This document shows positions 7,339-16,964 of a DNA stretch of 64,000 nucleotides, piece by piece (position 1 is the first letter of the stretch; the number at the start of each line of letters is the position of its first letter). The DNA lies in contig NZ_RSEL01000005.1 of the NCBI RefSeq assembly GCF_003958625.1, forward strand, positions 372,001-436,000. Reading direction: 5' to 3'. Origin of the DNA: Tsuneonella rigui (GTDB lineage: Bacteria; Pseudomonadota; Alphaproteobacteria; Sphingomonadales; Sphingomonadaceae). The notes beneath the pieces were generated by a model. That model was not told the DNA's origin. It saw nothing but the letters and a program-made list of their open reading frames with translations, and searched no databases. The position numbers and the translations under genes were made by a program.

Positions 7339-10277
7339 TCCTCGCGCCCCATCCATTCATCGAGCCGCATGAGCTGGTCGTACGTCGCATAGCCCGGCGC
7401 ATCGGGATTGAGCCGCGCGGTGAACGGCTCGCTGCCGAGGATCCAGTAGTCGAGCGCTTCGTCGAGATAGCGGCGCGCCTGCGGCAGGAACTCACCGGGG
7501 GCGATGCCGCTGCGCTTGTTGCCCTCCAGCAGCGGCGTTGTGACGTATCCGAATCCGGTCTCGCTGTCCTTGCTCTTGCCGAGCGACCAATATTCGAAGC
7601 GCGTCGCCGGCCCGTGCGCCCCGGAGAATGCCCCGCCCTCGACCATCAGACCGAGCGTGCCGAGCTGCAGCGCATAACCCGCCTCCACCTGCGCCCCAGT
7701 TGGAGGCTTGCCGGTTTTGTAGTCGACCACCGCGAAACTTCCGTCGTCGAGGCGGTCGAGCCGGTCGATCCGCCCGTGCAGCGTCACACCGCGCCAGTCG
7801 AGCGATCCCTTCGCCTCCCACAGCGCCGGCCTGCGATTGGGATTGGCCGCGACTTCCGCCGCCACCCACTCGAGCGCCTTGAGCAAACGCGGCCGCCACA
7901 GCGCCCGCGTGAGGGGATGCGCCTGCATCGCGCGTAGCTCTTCCTCGGCGATGTCCGCGAGCGGGCGGCCGGTCTTGTGCCACTCCTCCAGGATCGCGTG
8001 CGCCACCGTCCCCTGCCAAGCGGGCGTCGGATCGGCATCGAGCAGATCGAGTTCACGCAGGGACAGGATCGACGAAGCGTAGAACTGGTACGGATCGGCA
8101 CGGAGGCGATCGAGCCCGGTCACGCTCACCGGCACCCGGCGCTGCTCCGCCGATGGCATGGGTCGCGGACGCGGATAGGGCTCGGTCGGCGAGGTGTGAT
8201 CGATTGCCTGCGCGAACGATGGAGACGTCTTCTCACGGTGCGAGTCGCCCAATTCGCCCAGCAGCGCCTGGACCCGCAGGAGGAAGCGCGAGGCAATCGC
8301 CGGACCGCCCTCGTCCCGCCGCGAGCGGCTGAGGACGACCTCGGGCGCACCCATTGCCGCCGCAAGGTCGTGTGCGTTGAGGCCAATGCGGAAGTCGGCT
8401 CCGGGCACACCGAGGGCGCGCAGTACCGCCGGGGCAAGCAGCGGATCGGTCGCCGGTTTGGCGGGCCACGTACCCTCGTTGAGCCCGGCCGCGATCACCA
8501 GGTCCGCGCGCGCCATGCGCGATTCGATAAGGCCATAGATCGCGATGCGAGGGTGTCCGCCGTAGGGCGGGCGCACCGCGATCTGCTCCATTGCGTCGCC
8601 GAGGGCGGCGTGCAGGTCGCCGATTTCGATAACGGTGCCGGTCTCGCGCGCGTGCAAGCGCAAGTCCTCGACGAACTCCGAGAGCGCGCGGCCGTCCTCG
8701 CGGCTCCATAGCGCCTCTCCGGCCAGCGCCTCACCCGCTGCCGAGAGCCGATCGAGCCAGTCGGCGAGCGGGAGCGCATCGTCCATCAGCAATGGGCCCA
8801 GAACGGCTTCGACGTCAGCCCACCAAGCCGTGAGCCGAGCCGCAGCTGCTATCGGCCGCACGGCATGCAGCCCCGGCTCCGGTCGCGGGCCACGCAGCTT
8901 GCGATCGAGCGCGCGCACCGCGTCGAGCCAATCTCCGCGTTGCTCGCCGATACGGACGAGCGGGTTCGACAGTGCGGCGATCAGCGCGACGGGCGCTGCA
9001 TTGTCCGACGCGAGTTCGGCCAGCTGCAGAAACAACCGGCCGGCCGTGGTCATGCTCAACGGCTGGCCCGCGGAATCGTCCGCGGTGATGTTCCACCGGC
9101 GCAAGTGCTGGACCACCCGCCGCGCCAACGCGCGGTCTGGCGTGACCAGCGTCACGCGCTTTTCCGGCTCCGCGACAGCCTGCCGGATGAGCAGCGCGAT
9201 CGCTTGTGCCTCCGCTTCCGGATTGGCGTTTTCCATCACCCGAACGCCCGCGAGACGGCGCTTCTCGGGCGCCAGCCCCACCCACGCCTTGCTCGCTTCG
9301 GGCGGCAGGAACAGGTTGGAGATCGCGTGACTGCGCTCGGGTTCGGCGGCAGTCATCCCGCGGCGGTGCCACTGCTGCATCTCGGCGCGGTTGATCCCCA
9401 TCCGATTGAGCAGCAATTTGAGGTGATATTGCGGGTGAGTGACCGCATCGCCTTCCGCGAACGGCGGGTCGCCCGGATTGGCGCCTGCTCCGGCCGCGCC
9501 GAGTTCGTCCCACACCTCGGCGGGCATGGCGAGATCGAGGTCGGGGAGGATGACAGCGCCCTGGGGCAACTCGCTCACTACCCGAAGCAAGCCAGCTAGC
9601 GCCGGAGACGCGCTGGTGACGCCTGCCGCGACGACGGGCGTCTCCGGTGAACGCAGCTTCCACGCTTTAGCGGCGTGCTCAAACAATCGATTGCGGCGAG
9701 CCGACGCATCGAGCGCGCCCATCACCGAGAGCTCCTCCAGCCAGCGCGCCTGAATGCGGGCGAACAGGCGCACCGACCGCTGCCAGTGCTCGGCCATATC
9801 GCCGACGATTTCGATCACGCGCTGATCGAGCAATTCCTCAGGGCCGATATCCTCGACCAGCAGCCGGTCCATCGTCCGCGCGACCTCTCGCGCGAGGCGC
9901 AGCAGCGCCGAACCGCGCGGCGCATCGCGGCCCATCTCCTCGCGCAGCAATTCGGCGATCCGCAGCCAGCGGCGGGTCGGCTCAACCGCGGGCGGAATGT
10001 CCGCCGCGCCCAGCGGATCGAGCAGCGCGCCAAGGGTCTCGTCGAGATCAAGGTCGCCGACCACCGCCATACGCGGCATGAGCAAGCCGCCTTCGCTCGC
10101 CCGCACGAATGCTTCCTGCAGTGTTCGCGCCGCGCGGTTGGAAGGCAGCAACAGCGTCAGCCGGGCAAGACCGATGTCGGGCTGCGAATAGCGCGGGATC
10201 AGCCCCGAAACGAGCGCATCGGCGAATCCGCGGTGAGCCGCGATCGAATAAACCTTGGGCCCGGGCCGCTCAGCCAC
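7335..10277 (-). CDS. addB: Double-strand-break repair protein AddB (alphaproteobacterial type)
   Basis: Partner of AddA. 980 residues if translation begins at the GTG at 10275-10277, which I prefer because GAGGAGG lies 9 bases upstream and because it overlaps the stop of murU (GTGGCTGAG). The N-terminus has a degenerate helicase fold typical of AddB (VYSIAAHRGF, LLLPSNRAARTLQEAF). The C-terminal nuclease has the PD-(D/E)XK core LHGRIDRLDRLDDGSFAVVDYKTGK. Glu/Asp and Lys of the motif are present. Its 3' end overlaps addA by 4 bases, so the two subunits are translationally coupled. Confidence 0.94.
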   Translation of the reverse strand: MAERPGPKVYSIAAHRGFADALVSGLIPRYSQPDIGLARLTLLLPSNRAARTLQEAFVRASEGGLLMPRMAVVGDLDLDETLGALLDPLGAADIPPAVEPTRRWLRIAELLREEMGRDAPRGSALLRLAREVARTMDRLLVEDIGPEELLDQRVIEIVGDMAEHWQRSVRLFARIQARWLEELSVMGALDASARRNRLFEHAAKAWKLRSPETPVVAAGVTSASPALAGLLRVVSELPQGAVILPDLDLAMPAEVWDELGAAGAGANPGDPPFAEGDAVTHPQYHLKLLLNRMGINRAEMQQWHRRGMTAAEPERSHAISNLFLPPEASKAWVGLAPEKRRLAGVRVMENANPEAEAQAIALLIRQAVAEPEKRVTLVTPDRALARRVVQHLRRWNITADDSAGQPLSMTTAGRLFLQLAELASDNAAPVALIAALSNPLVRIGEQRGDWLDAVRALDRKLRGPRPEPGLHAVRPIAAAARLTAWWADVEAVLGPLLMDDALPLADWLDRLSAAGEALAGEALWSREDGRALSEFVEDLRLHARETGTVIEIGDLHAALGDAMEQIAVRPPYGGHPRIAIYGLIESRMARADLVIAAGLNEGTWPAKPATDPLLAPAVLRALGVPGADFRIGLNAHDLAAAMGAPEVVLSRSRRDEGGPAIASRFLLRVQALLGELGDSHREKTSPSFAQAIDHTSPTEPYPRPRPMPSAEQRRVPVSVTGLDRLRADPYQFYASSILSLRELDLLDADPTPAWQGTVAHAILEEWHKTGRPLADIAEEELRAMQAHPLTRALWRPRLLKALEWVAAEVAANPNRRPALWEAKGSLDWRGVTLHGRIDRLDRLDDGSFAVVDYKTGKPPTGAQVEAGYALQLGTLGLMVEGGAFSGAHGPATRFEYWSLGKSKDSETGFGYVTTPLLEGNKRSGIAPGEFLPQARRYLDEALDYWILGSEPFTARLNPDAPGYATYDQLMRLDEWMGREE

Positions 10278-10992
10278 TCCTGAGCGCCTCCTCGGTCGGC
10301 TTGATCGCGTCGGGCGTGCCAACCTCAAACCAACGGCCGGTGAAGTTGGTGCCGTAAAGCCGCCCCTCGGCGATCGCGCGTTCCCACAGCATCATCGTGC
10401 TAAATGCACCCTCGGGCGCATCGCGCAGCAGCCTGTGGCTGACGAGTTGGATGCCCGTGTAGATATAGGGCGCGATGCGGCCCGGCTTGCGGCGCGATAG
10501 CCGGCCGAGCGGGTCCATGTGAAAATCCCCGTCACCGCGGAAGTTCGCCGCGCGCGAATGCGGGACGACCAGCAGCAGCGCGTCCATCCGCTCCGAATCC
10601 CACCCCGCCGACAGATCGGCGAAGGCATCGCGCGGACCGTCGAGCCAGATATTGTCGGCGTTAAGGCAGAAGAACGGATCGGGCAGCAGGCCGGCGCGAA
10701 GAGCCTTGGTCATCCCGCCGCCGGTTTCGAGCAACGCTCCCCGTTCGTCCGAGATCACGACCTTGGGCAGCGGGCGCTTCCCAACGTGGGCCTCGACCGC
10801 ATCGCCGAGGTAATGAACGTTGACCACCGCCTTCGCCACGCCTGCCTCAGCGAGCCGATCGAGCGCGTGGTCTATCAGCGGCTTCCCCGCGACGCGCACC
10901 ATCGGCTTGGGCTGAGTCGCGGTCAGCGGACGCATGCGCTTGCCCAGCCCCGCGGCCATGACCATTGCGGTGTCGCTGGCTAGGCCGGTCAC
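10270..10992 (-). CDS. murU: Nucleotidyltransferase, MurU-type (MurNAc-1-phosphate uridylyltransferase)
   Basis: 240 residues from a GTG start forming a GTGA overlap with the upstream kinase gene (10989-10992). The N-terminal nucleotide-binding signature is AMVMAAGLGKRMRPLT, followed by KPMVRVAGKPLIDHAL; NADNIW is the metal-binding DxD-like site. On its own this could be any sugar-1-phosphate nucleotidyltransferase. Its direct coupling to an AmgK-type kinase points to MurU, which makes UDP-MurNAc from recycled MurNAc-1-phosphate and bypasses de novo MurA/MurB. The short single-domain length fits MurU better than GlmU or ManC. Confidence 0.85.
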   Translation of the reverse strand: MTGLASDTAMVMAAGLGKRMRPLTATQPKPMVRVAGKPLIDHALDRLAEAGVAKAVVNVHYLGDAVEAHVGKRPLPKVVISDERGALLETGGGMTKALRAGLLPDPFFCLNADNIWLDGPRDAFADLSAGWDSERMDALLLVVPHSRAANFRGDGDFHMDPLGRLSRRKPGRIAPYIYTGIQLVSHRLLRDAPEGAFSTMMLWERAIAEGRLYGTNFTGRWFEVGTPDAIKPTEEALRSG

Positions 10993-11978
10993 GCCAGCCG
11001 GCCGCCCAGGTGTTCGCGCACTTCGCGCGGGATGTTGCGGTCGAACCACTCGGCGACCGGAGCAAGCGCCGGGTGCGCGAGGTCGCGTTCCATCGCGCGC
11101 CACACGCGCGGAATGAGCGACAGGTAGTTCGGCTTGCCGTCGCGTTTCCACAGGCGGACGAAGATGCCGACGATCTTGGCGTTCCGCTGCGCGCCGAGCC
11201 GGGCGTAGTCGGCTTCGAACTCGCCCCCAGCACCAGCGCGCTCGAGGTAACGATCAAGCATGCGCCGCTCGAGCTCTTCCGGCACGTCGCGCCGGGCGTC
11301 CTGCAGCAGGCTGACGAGATCGTAAGCGGGGTGCCCGACCAGCGCATCCTGGAAATCGATCAAGCCCTGCGCGCCGCCGCCCGCCTTTTCGGGCTCGAGC
11401 AGCATGATGTTTTCAGCGTGGTAATCGCGCAGCACGGTGACGCCCGGTGCCTGCCGCGCGAGCAGCGGCGCCAACACCGCCTCCCACCCCTGCTCGTACC
11501 CGCTCTCGTCCACTTCGAGGCCCGCCGCGGGGCAATACCACTCGGTGAACAGCGCCGTCTCGCGCAGGTAGGCGGCCAGGTCATACGCGCCGAACGGACC
11601 CGCCGGACGCTGGTGGAGCTCGACCAGCGCGTCGATCGCAGTCGCATAGGCCGCATCCTCGCCGTCCGGGTTCAACTCGAGCCAGTCGCGCATCCGATCG
11701 TCGCCGAAGTCCTCGAGCAGCGCCCAGCCCTTCTCAGCGTCGGCAGCATAGACCTCGGGCGCGCGCTGGCCGTTGGCACTGAGCCAGGCGGCGACATCGA
11801 GGAACGGCTGCGGGTCTTCCTGCGGCGGCGGGGCGTGCATCAGCATCGCCTTGCGGCTGCCGTCGCGGATGCGGAAGTAGCGACGGAAGGAAGCGTCGCC
11901 CGGGATCGGATCGACTTCGGCATCCCCCCAGCCCGCTTGGCTGAGAAACGGATGCAGGCCTTCGGGAAGCGGGATCAT
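10989..11978 (-). CDS. amgK: Cell-wall sugar kinase AmgK (aminoglycoside-phosphotransferase fold)
   Basis: 329 residues starting at the ATG that overlaps the tsaE stop (ATGA, 11975-11978). It has the APH-type kinase fold: GDASFRRYFRI in the N-lobe, the catalytic loop VLRDYHAENIMLL, and the metal site LIDFQDALVGHPAYDLVSLL. In this operon context it is AmgK, which phosphorylates MurNAc and GlcNAc at the anomeric position, rather than a resistance enzyme. The product goes to MurU encoded just downstream. The catalytic Asp and downstream DFQD are present, so it is probably active. Confidence 0.88.
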   Translation of the reverse strand: MIPLPEGLHPFLSQAGWGDAEVDPIPGDASFRRYFRIRDGSRKAMLMHAPPPQEDPQPFLDVAAWLSANGQRAPEVYAADAEKGWALLEDFGDDRMRDWLELNPDGEDAAYATAIDALVELHQRPAGPFGAYDLAAYLRETALFTEWYCPAAGLEVDESGYEQGWEAVLAPLLARQAPGVTVLRDYHAENIMLLEPEKAGGGAQGLIDFQDALVGHPAYDLVSLLQDARRDVPEELERRMLDRYLERAGAGGEFEADYARLGAQRNAKIVGIFVRLWKRDGKPNYLSLIPRVWRAMERDLAHPALAPVAEWFDRNIPREVREHLGGRLA

Positions 11979-12412
11979 GGCAGGCGCCCTAGCCAATCGG
12001 CCCCCGGTTCGACAATCGCTCGCCGCCCGTTTCCCGCCGATTCCAACGCGATGGAGAGGCAGCCCGGCTCATGCGCGAAGCCGCCCGCGTGGTCGGGCCA
12101 TTCGGCGAGCAGGACGGCACCTTCACGGTAATCGCCGAGACCGAGTTCGTCGGCTTCGCCGGTAGTTTCGAGACGATAGAAATCGGCGTGCACCAGCGGC
12201 GGATCGAGCTGGTCGTAAGTCTCGAGGATGGTGAAGGTTGGGGATGGCACTTCCCCCGCATGACCGAGCGCGGCGATGATCGCGCGGGCGAGCGTGGTCT
12301 TGCCCACCCCGAGCCCGCCTGACAACGCGACCACGTCGCCGGGGCGGACGCGCGCGGCAATCCGGCGACCGAAGTCTTCCATCGCAGCCAGGTCGGGCAG
12401 ATCGACGGTCAC
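11975..12412 (-). CDS. tsaE: tRNA t6A37 biosynthesis ATPase TsaE
   Basis: TsaE (YjeE) is the ATPase that works with TsaB-TsaD to add threonylcarbamoyl to A37 of ANN-reading tRNAs. 145 residues, typical length. The Walker A is SGGLGVGKTT at about residues 31-40. SPTFTILETY and HADFYRLE are the other two signatures, and the later LLAEWPDHAG matches the family LIEWPE motif. It overlaps divL upstream and amgK downstream by ATGA junctions. Confidence 0.95.
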   Translation of the reverse strand: MTVDLPDLAAMEDFGRRIAARVRPGDVVALSGGLGVGKTTLARAIIAALGHAGEVPSPTFTILETYDQLDPPLVHADFYRLETTGEADELGLGDYREGAVLLAEWPDHAGGFAHEPGCLSIALESAGNGRRAIVEPGADWLGRLP

Positions 12413-14748
12413 GGCAGGAGGATCGTCGCGGTGGTCCCTTCCCCGCGGCGTGAGACGATCTCGAGCGCGCCGCCGTGCGCCTCGACCAATTGCCGCGCGA
12501 GCGGGATGCCCAGGCCCTGGCGACGTTCCGGCCGGCCGTGGGCGCCGGTCCGCAGCCCTTCGAGCGCACGGCGCAACTCGTCGCGGCTCATGCCCTTGCC
12601 GTTGTCGGACACGACGATCCGCACACCGTCGGCCTTGCGCGACAAATCGACGAGGATTTTGCCGCCCGACGGTGTCGCCGCGATCGCGTTGTCGAGCAAT
12701 TGGCCCAGCGCGCGGTAAATCTGGCGCGGATCAGCCTCCACCTTGACGGTCTGGCCGCCGCGCAGATTGAGACTGAGCCCCGCGCCGACAATCGCGGCCT
12801 CGCGGTCCCTTACGATCCGCGTGACGAAGGGCAGCAACTCGATCCTCTCCGGCGCCAGCGGCAGCAGGCCCGCCTCGCTTTGCGACAGGTCGAGCACGTT
12901 CTCGACCTGCTCGGTCAGGCGTTGCACCGATTCGATGATCGCCGCAACGTACTCGTGCCCTTGCGGAGTGAGCTCACCGGCGACGCCCGCTTCGAGCAGT
13001 TCGGCGAAACCGCTGATCGAGGTGAGCGGCACACGGAATTCATAACTCATGTTGGCGAGGAAGCGGGTTTTGACTTCATCGGCCGCTTCCAGCGCCTCGT
13101 TGCGTTCGCGCAGCGCATCCTCGGCGTTCTGCGAATCGGTGATGTCGAGGACGGTCAGGAGGCCGTTGCCATCGGGCAATGGCACGCCTGCGATCTCCAG
13201 CGTACGACCGTCCGAGAGCGACACACGGCCGCCCGTCTGCTTGCGGTCCAGAGTCGCCCCGCGAACCATCTCACCGACCGCCTTCGCCTGCTTGGGCTTT
13301 GCCAGCAGCGGGGTTAACTTCGCCACAAGCTGGTCGGCAGTGGGGTGTCCGTCGAGCGCCTCAGGTTCCAGACCCCACGCACCGGCGAAACGGCGGTTCC
13401 AAAGCTGCATGTGCCCATCGGGCGCGAACACCGCAAGCGCCTCGAACAGGCTGTCGAACGTCGCCGTGCGGGTCCGGAGCAGGGTGTCACGGGTTGCCGA
13501 AAGCGCCAGGCTCTCGGTCCGGTCCTCGGCGATGAGGACCAGCCCGCCGTCGGGCATCGGTTGGGCGACGACGCGCAAATGGGTCCCATCGCTCAGCGGC
13601 CAGGCTTCCTCGGCAGGCTCACCGCTCGCGAACCACTCGACCCGCTCCGCGCGCCACGCCGGGAAGTCGCGCACTTCGGGCGTGCGGCCGGCCTCGCGCG
13701 CCTCGCGCAGGAAGCGTTCGAACTCGATTCCTTCGGCCGCGCCGGGACGCATGGCGAAGGCGCGGCGGAATGGCTGGTTCGCCGACACCAGCTTGCGGTC
13801 GGCACCGAACTGCGCGACGCCAACTGACAGTTGATCGAGCATCTGGCGCTGAGCGTCGCGGAACGCGCGAAGCGTGCGCGCCTGCTCTTCCATCTCCTCA
13901 ATGTCGACGGCGTAACCCGCGACGCCTTCGTCACCGAGCGGTAGATCGCTCACCCGCATGGACCGACGCTGGCCGTTGACTGTAGCTGCGACGATCCGCT
14001 CGATCGGCCGCTTCTGTTGCGCGGCTTGCTCCGCGATCTGCGCGGCACTTAAGCCGTCGACCGCCTCGATCAACTCGGTCTGCGCTTCGACCACCGCATC
14101 GGCATTCTCGCCGCCGACTGCGGAGACATAGGCGCGATTGACCAGTTTAAGCCGCGCGTCCGGTCCCCGAAACCACATCGGCAGCGGAGCGGCCTCGATC
14201 AGGCCCACCAGCGCCGCAAAATCGCCCTTGGCGCGCGAGGCATCGGACCGTAGCCGCGCGAGCTCGCTCTCGCTCTCGGAAAAGTCGAATATCCATAACA
14301 TTGCCGCGCCGCCAGGCGAAACCTGCGGATCGGCGAGCGACCCGCGTACCGCCAGGCTACGGCGCGATCCCGGCGGGGTTAGCGCGATGCGAAACGGGGC
14401 CGCAGTCTTTTGCGTGCGCGATACCAGGTTGGAGAGTTCGGCGAGTTGTTCGGCGGACAGGCCCTTGCCGCTCTCTCCGCCGCCGAGGTCACTCAGATAT
14501 TGCGGCAGCTTGGGCAGGCCGAACCAGCCGGCAAGCCGCTCGCTACCCTCGATCCGGCCGTCGGCGCGGACCAGCAGGGGAATGGCCGGCGCTTCGTCGA
14601 TCATCCGCGCCATGCGGCGGGAGGCCTTGCGAGCGCCCTCGGCGGCCTTGGCCTTGGCGCTGGCGGCGATCATCAGCCATGCCGCGCCCGCCACCCACGC
14701 GGCGAGCAGCAGCCCGATCAGTACCAGCGCGGACGGGGAGAATTGCAT
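12409..14748 (-). CDS. divL: DivL-type PAS sensor pseudo-histidine-kinase with Tyr in place of the phospho-His
   Basis: 779 residues, close to Caulobacter DivL in size. One N-terminal membrane segment spans residues about 5-28. Several PAS-like regions follow to about residue 540, then a DHp helix and an ATPase domain. The DHp motif reads FLANMSYEFRVPLTSI with Tyr at residue 569 (codon at 13042-13044), where ordinary kinases have His. The ATP-binding boxes look intact (QLLDNAIAATPSGG, VSDNGKGM, QGLGIPLARQLVEAHGG). DivL in Caulobacter has the same Tyr and senses phospho-DivK to control the CckA-CtrA relay, and a divL-tsaE-amgK-murU-addB-addA order is familiar from alphaproteobacteria. The function here is inferred from these two points. 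It is coupled to tsaE by ATGA. Confidence 0.85.
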   Translation of the reverse strand: MQFSPSALVLIGLLLAAWVAGAAWLMIAASAKAKAAEGARKASRRMARMIDEAPAIPLLVRADGRIEGSERLAGWFGLPKLPQYLSDLGGGESGKGLSAEQLAELSNLVSRTQKTAAPFRIALTPPGSRRSLAVRGSLADPQVSPGGAAMLWIFDFSESESELARLRSDASRAKGDFAALVGLIEAAPLPMWFRGPDARLKLVNRAYVSAVGGENADAVVEAQTELIEAVDGLSAAQIAEQAAQQKRPIERIVAATVNGQRRSMRVSDLPLGDEGVAGYAVDIEEMEEQARTLRAFRDAQRQMLDQLSVGVAQFGADRKLVSANQPFRRAFAMRPGAAEGIEFERFLREAREAGRTPEVRDFPAWRAERVEWFASGEPAEEAWPLSDGTHLRVVAQPMPDGGLVLIAEDRTESLALSATRDTLLRTRTATFDSLFEALAVFAPDGHMQLWNRRFAGAWGLEPEALDGHPTADQLVAKLTPLLAKPKQAKAVGEMVRGATLDRKQTGGRVSLSDGRTLEIAGVPLPDGNGLLTVLDITDSQNAEDALRERNEALEAADEVKTRFLANMSYEFRVPLTSISGFAELLEAGVAGELTPQGHEYVAAIIESVQRLTEQVENVLDLSQSEAGLLPLAPERIELLPFVTRIVRDREAAIVGAGLSLNLRGGQTVKVEADPRQIYRALGQLLDNAIAATPSGGKILVDLSRKADGVRIVVSDNGKGMSRDELRRALEGLRTGAHGRPERRQGLGIPLARQLVEAHGGALEIVSRRGEGTTATILLP

Positions 14749-14787
14749 GCGGGGCGAGCGCTATTCGCGCCCGCCGCGCAAAGCAAC

Positions 14788-16197
<1,410 letters not shown>

Positions 16198-16256
16198 GTG
16201 GGAATCTCCAATGGGGGAATTCCCGCGCGCCTAGCTCCCGCCCGCGCCAAAAGCAA

Positions 16257-16276
16257 ATATAAAGCTTCCTTTATAT
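16257..16276. promoter_or_regulatory. Perfect palindrome upstream of ahcY, probable repressor operator
   Basis: ATATAAAG at 16257-16264 and CTTTATAT at 16269-16276 form perfect 8-bp inverted arms around CTTC, about 60 bases before the ahcY start. The site is strikingly AT-rich in a very GC-rich region. ArsR-family SahR repressors that sense S-adenosylhomocysteine are known to control ahcY and methionine-cycle genes in proteobacteria, so a SahR-like operator is a reasonable guess. A weak terminator for the gene at 16297-16758 is the alternative, since TTGCTTTT follows the hairpin on the minus strand. Confidence 0.5.
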
Positions 16277-16296
16277 GTGATCCGTGCACCGCCCGA

Positions 16297-16758
16297 TTAC
16301 CGTGCGGCGACCTGGACCGGCGGGCTGTCACGCAGCACTTCGTCCGCCACCGCCAGCAGGTGCCCGCGGTCGGCCGTGCCGGCGAGATCATGCGTCAGTC
16401 CCTTGAGCTGCCCGCAGCCGAGCCAAGGGTGCCCTTGGCCGTACTGGTTCGCCATCGAAACGCTGATCGTGTCGAGTGCCTTCTTCGCGCCCGCCGCGCC
16501 CATCCGCGCCGAGTAGTCGGCGTTCAGCGTGTTGTACGCCCCCTGCATCGTCGAATACTGATTGGTCGAGAACCGCGCGTAGTCGGCCTGGAAGTTGTCC
16601 GCCCCAAACCGGCACCGCAGCGAACTGACCATCAGCATGATGTCCAGTTTGCGCAGGCTAGCCGCTTCGCCCGCCGGAGTTTGCGCCTGCGCTGGCACAC
16701 TGAGCGCAAGCGACGACACCGCGGCCAGCACGGCCGCCATCTTGTGATATTTCCCCAT
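16297..16758 (-). CDS. Small exported protein of unknown function
   Basis: 153 residues from the ATG at 16756-16758, preceded by AGGGGAAGC. Residues 1-26 form a signal peptide ending SVPAQAQ. The mature part is mainly helical, has Cys in SLRCRFG and WLGCGQ that may pair, and carries the pattern DYARFSTNQYSTMQGAYNTL. I do not recognise a characterised family. It is upstream of ahcY on the same strand but separated by about 100 bases holding a palindrome, so it is probably a separate unit. Confidence 0.65.
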   Translation of the reverse strand: MGKYHKMAAVLAAVSSLALSVPAQAQTPAGEAASLRKLDIMLMVSSLRCRFGADNFQADYARFSTNQYSTMQGAYNTLNADYSARMGAAGAKKALDTISVSMANQYGQGHPWLGCGQLKGLTHDLAGTADRGHLLAVADEVLRDSPPVQVAAR

Positions 16759-16774
16759 GTTGCTTCCCCTGTTG

Positions 16775-16825
16775 GGGGGTCCCACCCCCCCCCGCCCCGT
16801 TGTAGGCGGACACCCCTGTCCGCCT
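16775..16825. other. Two adjacent GC-rich hairpins in the divergent intergenic region
   Basis: GGGGGGT-CCC-ACCCCCC (about 16774-16790) and AGGCGGACA-CCCC-TGTCCGCCT (16804-16825) are two perfect inverted repeats between the exported-protein gene on the minus strand and the peroxiredoxin gene on the plus strand. The first lies just before the minus-strand start and could fold in that mRNA leader. Neither is followed by a T-run on either strand, so they are not obvious terminators. Confidence 0.4.
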
Positions 16826-16964
16826 GGGGATGAGAATGCGCGCGGCCGTTTACCCAGTTTTAAAGACAGAAGGTGAAGCGAAATTTACCAGCCGCGCCCG
16901 CTTGCACCGGCCCGCTCGCGCGCTATCTCGCGAGCCAAGGCAACCTTATGAAAGGATAAGCGCG

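Noticed and set aside
10989-11978. Aminoglycoside resistance phosphotransferase
   Set aside because: The fold is that of APH enzymes, but direct coupling to a MurU-type nucleotidyltransferase in a core-gene run indicates the cell-wall sugar kinase AmgK.
16198-16296. A SAH or SAM riboswitch before ahcY
   Set aside because: The leader is only about 100 bases to the previous gene and shows a simple DNA palindrome, without the conserved pseudoknot elements I would look for.
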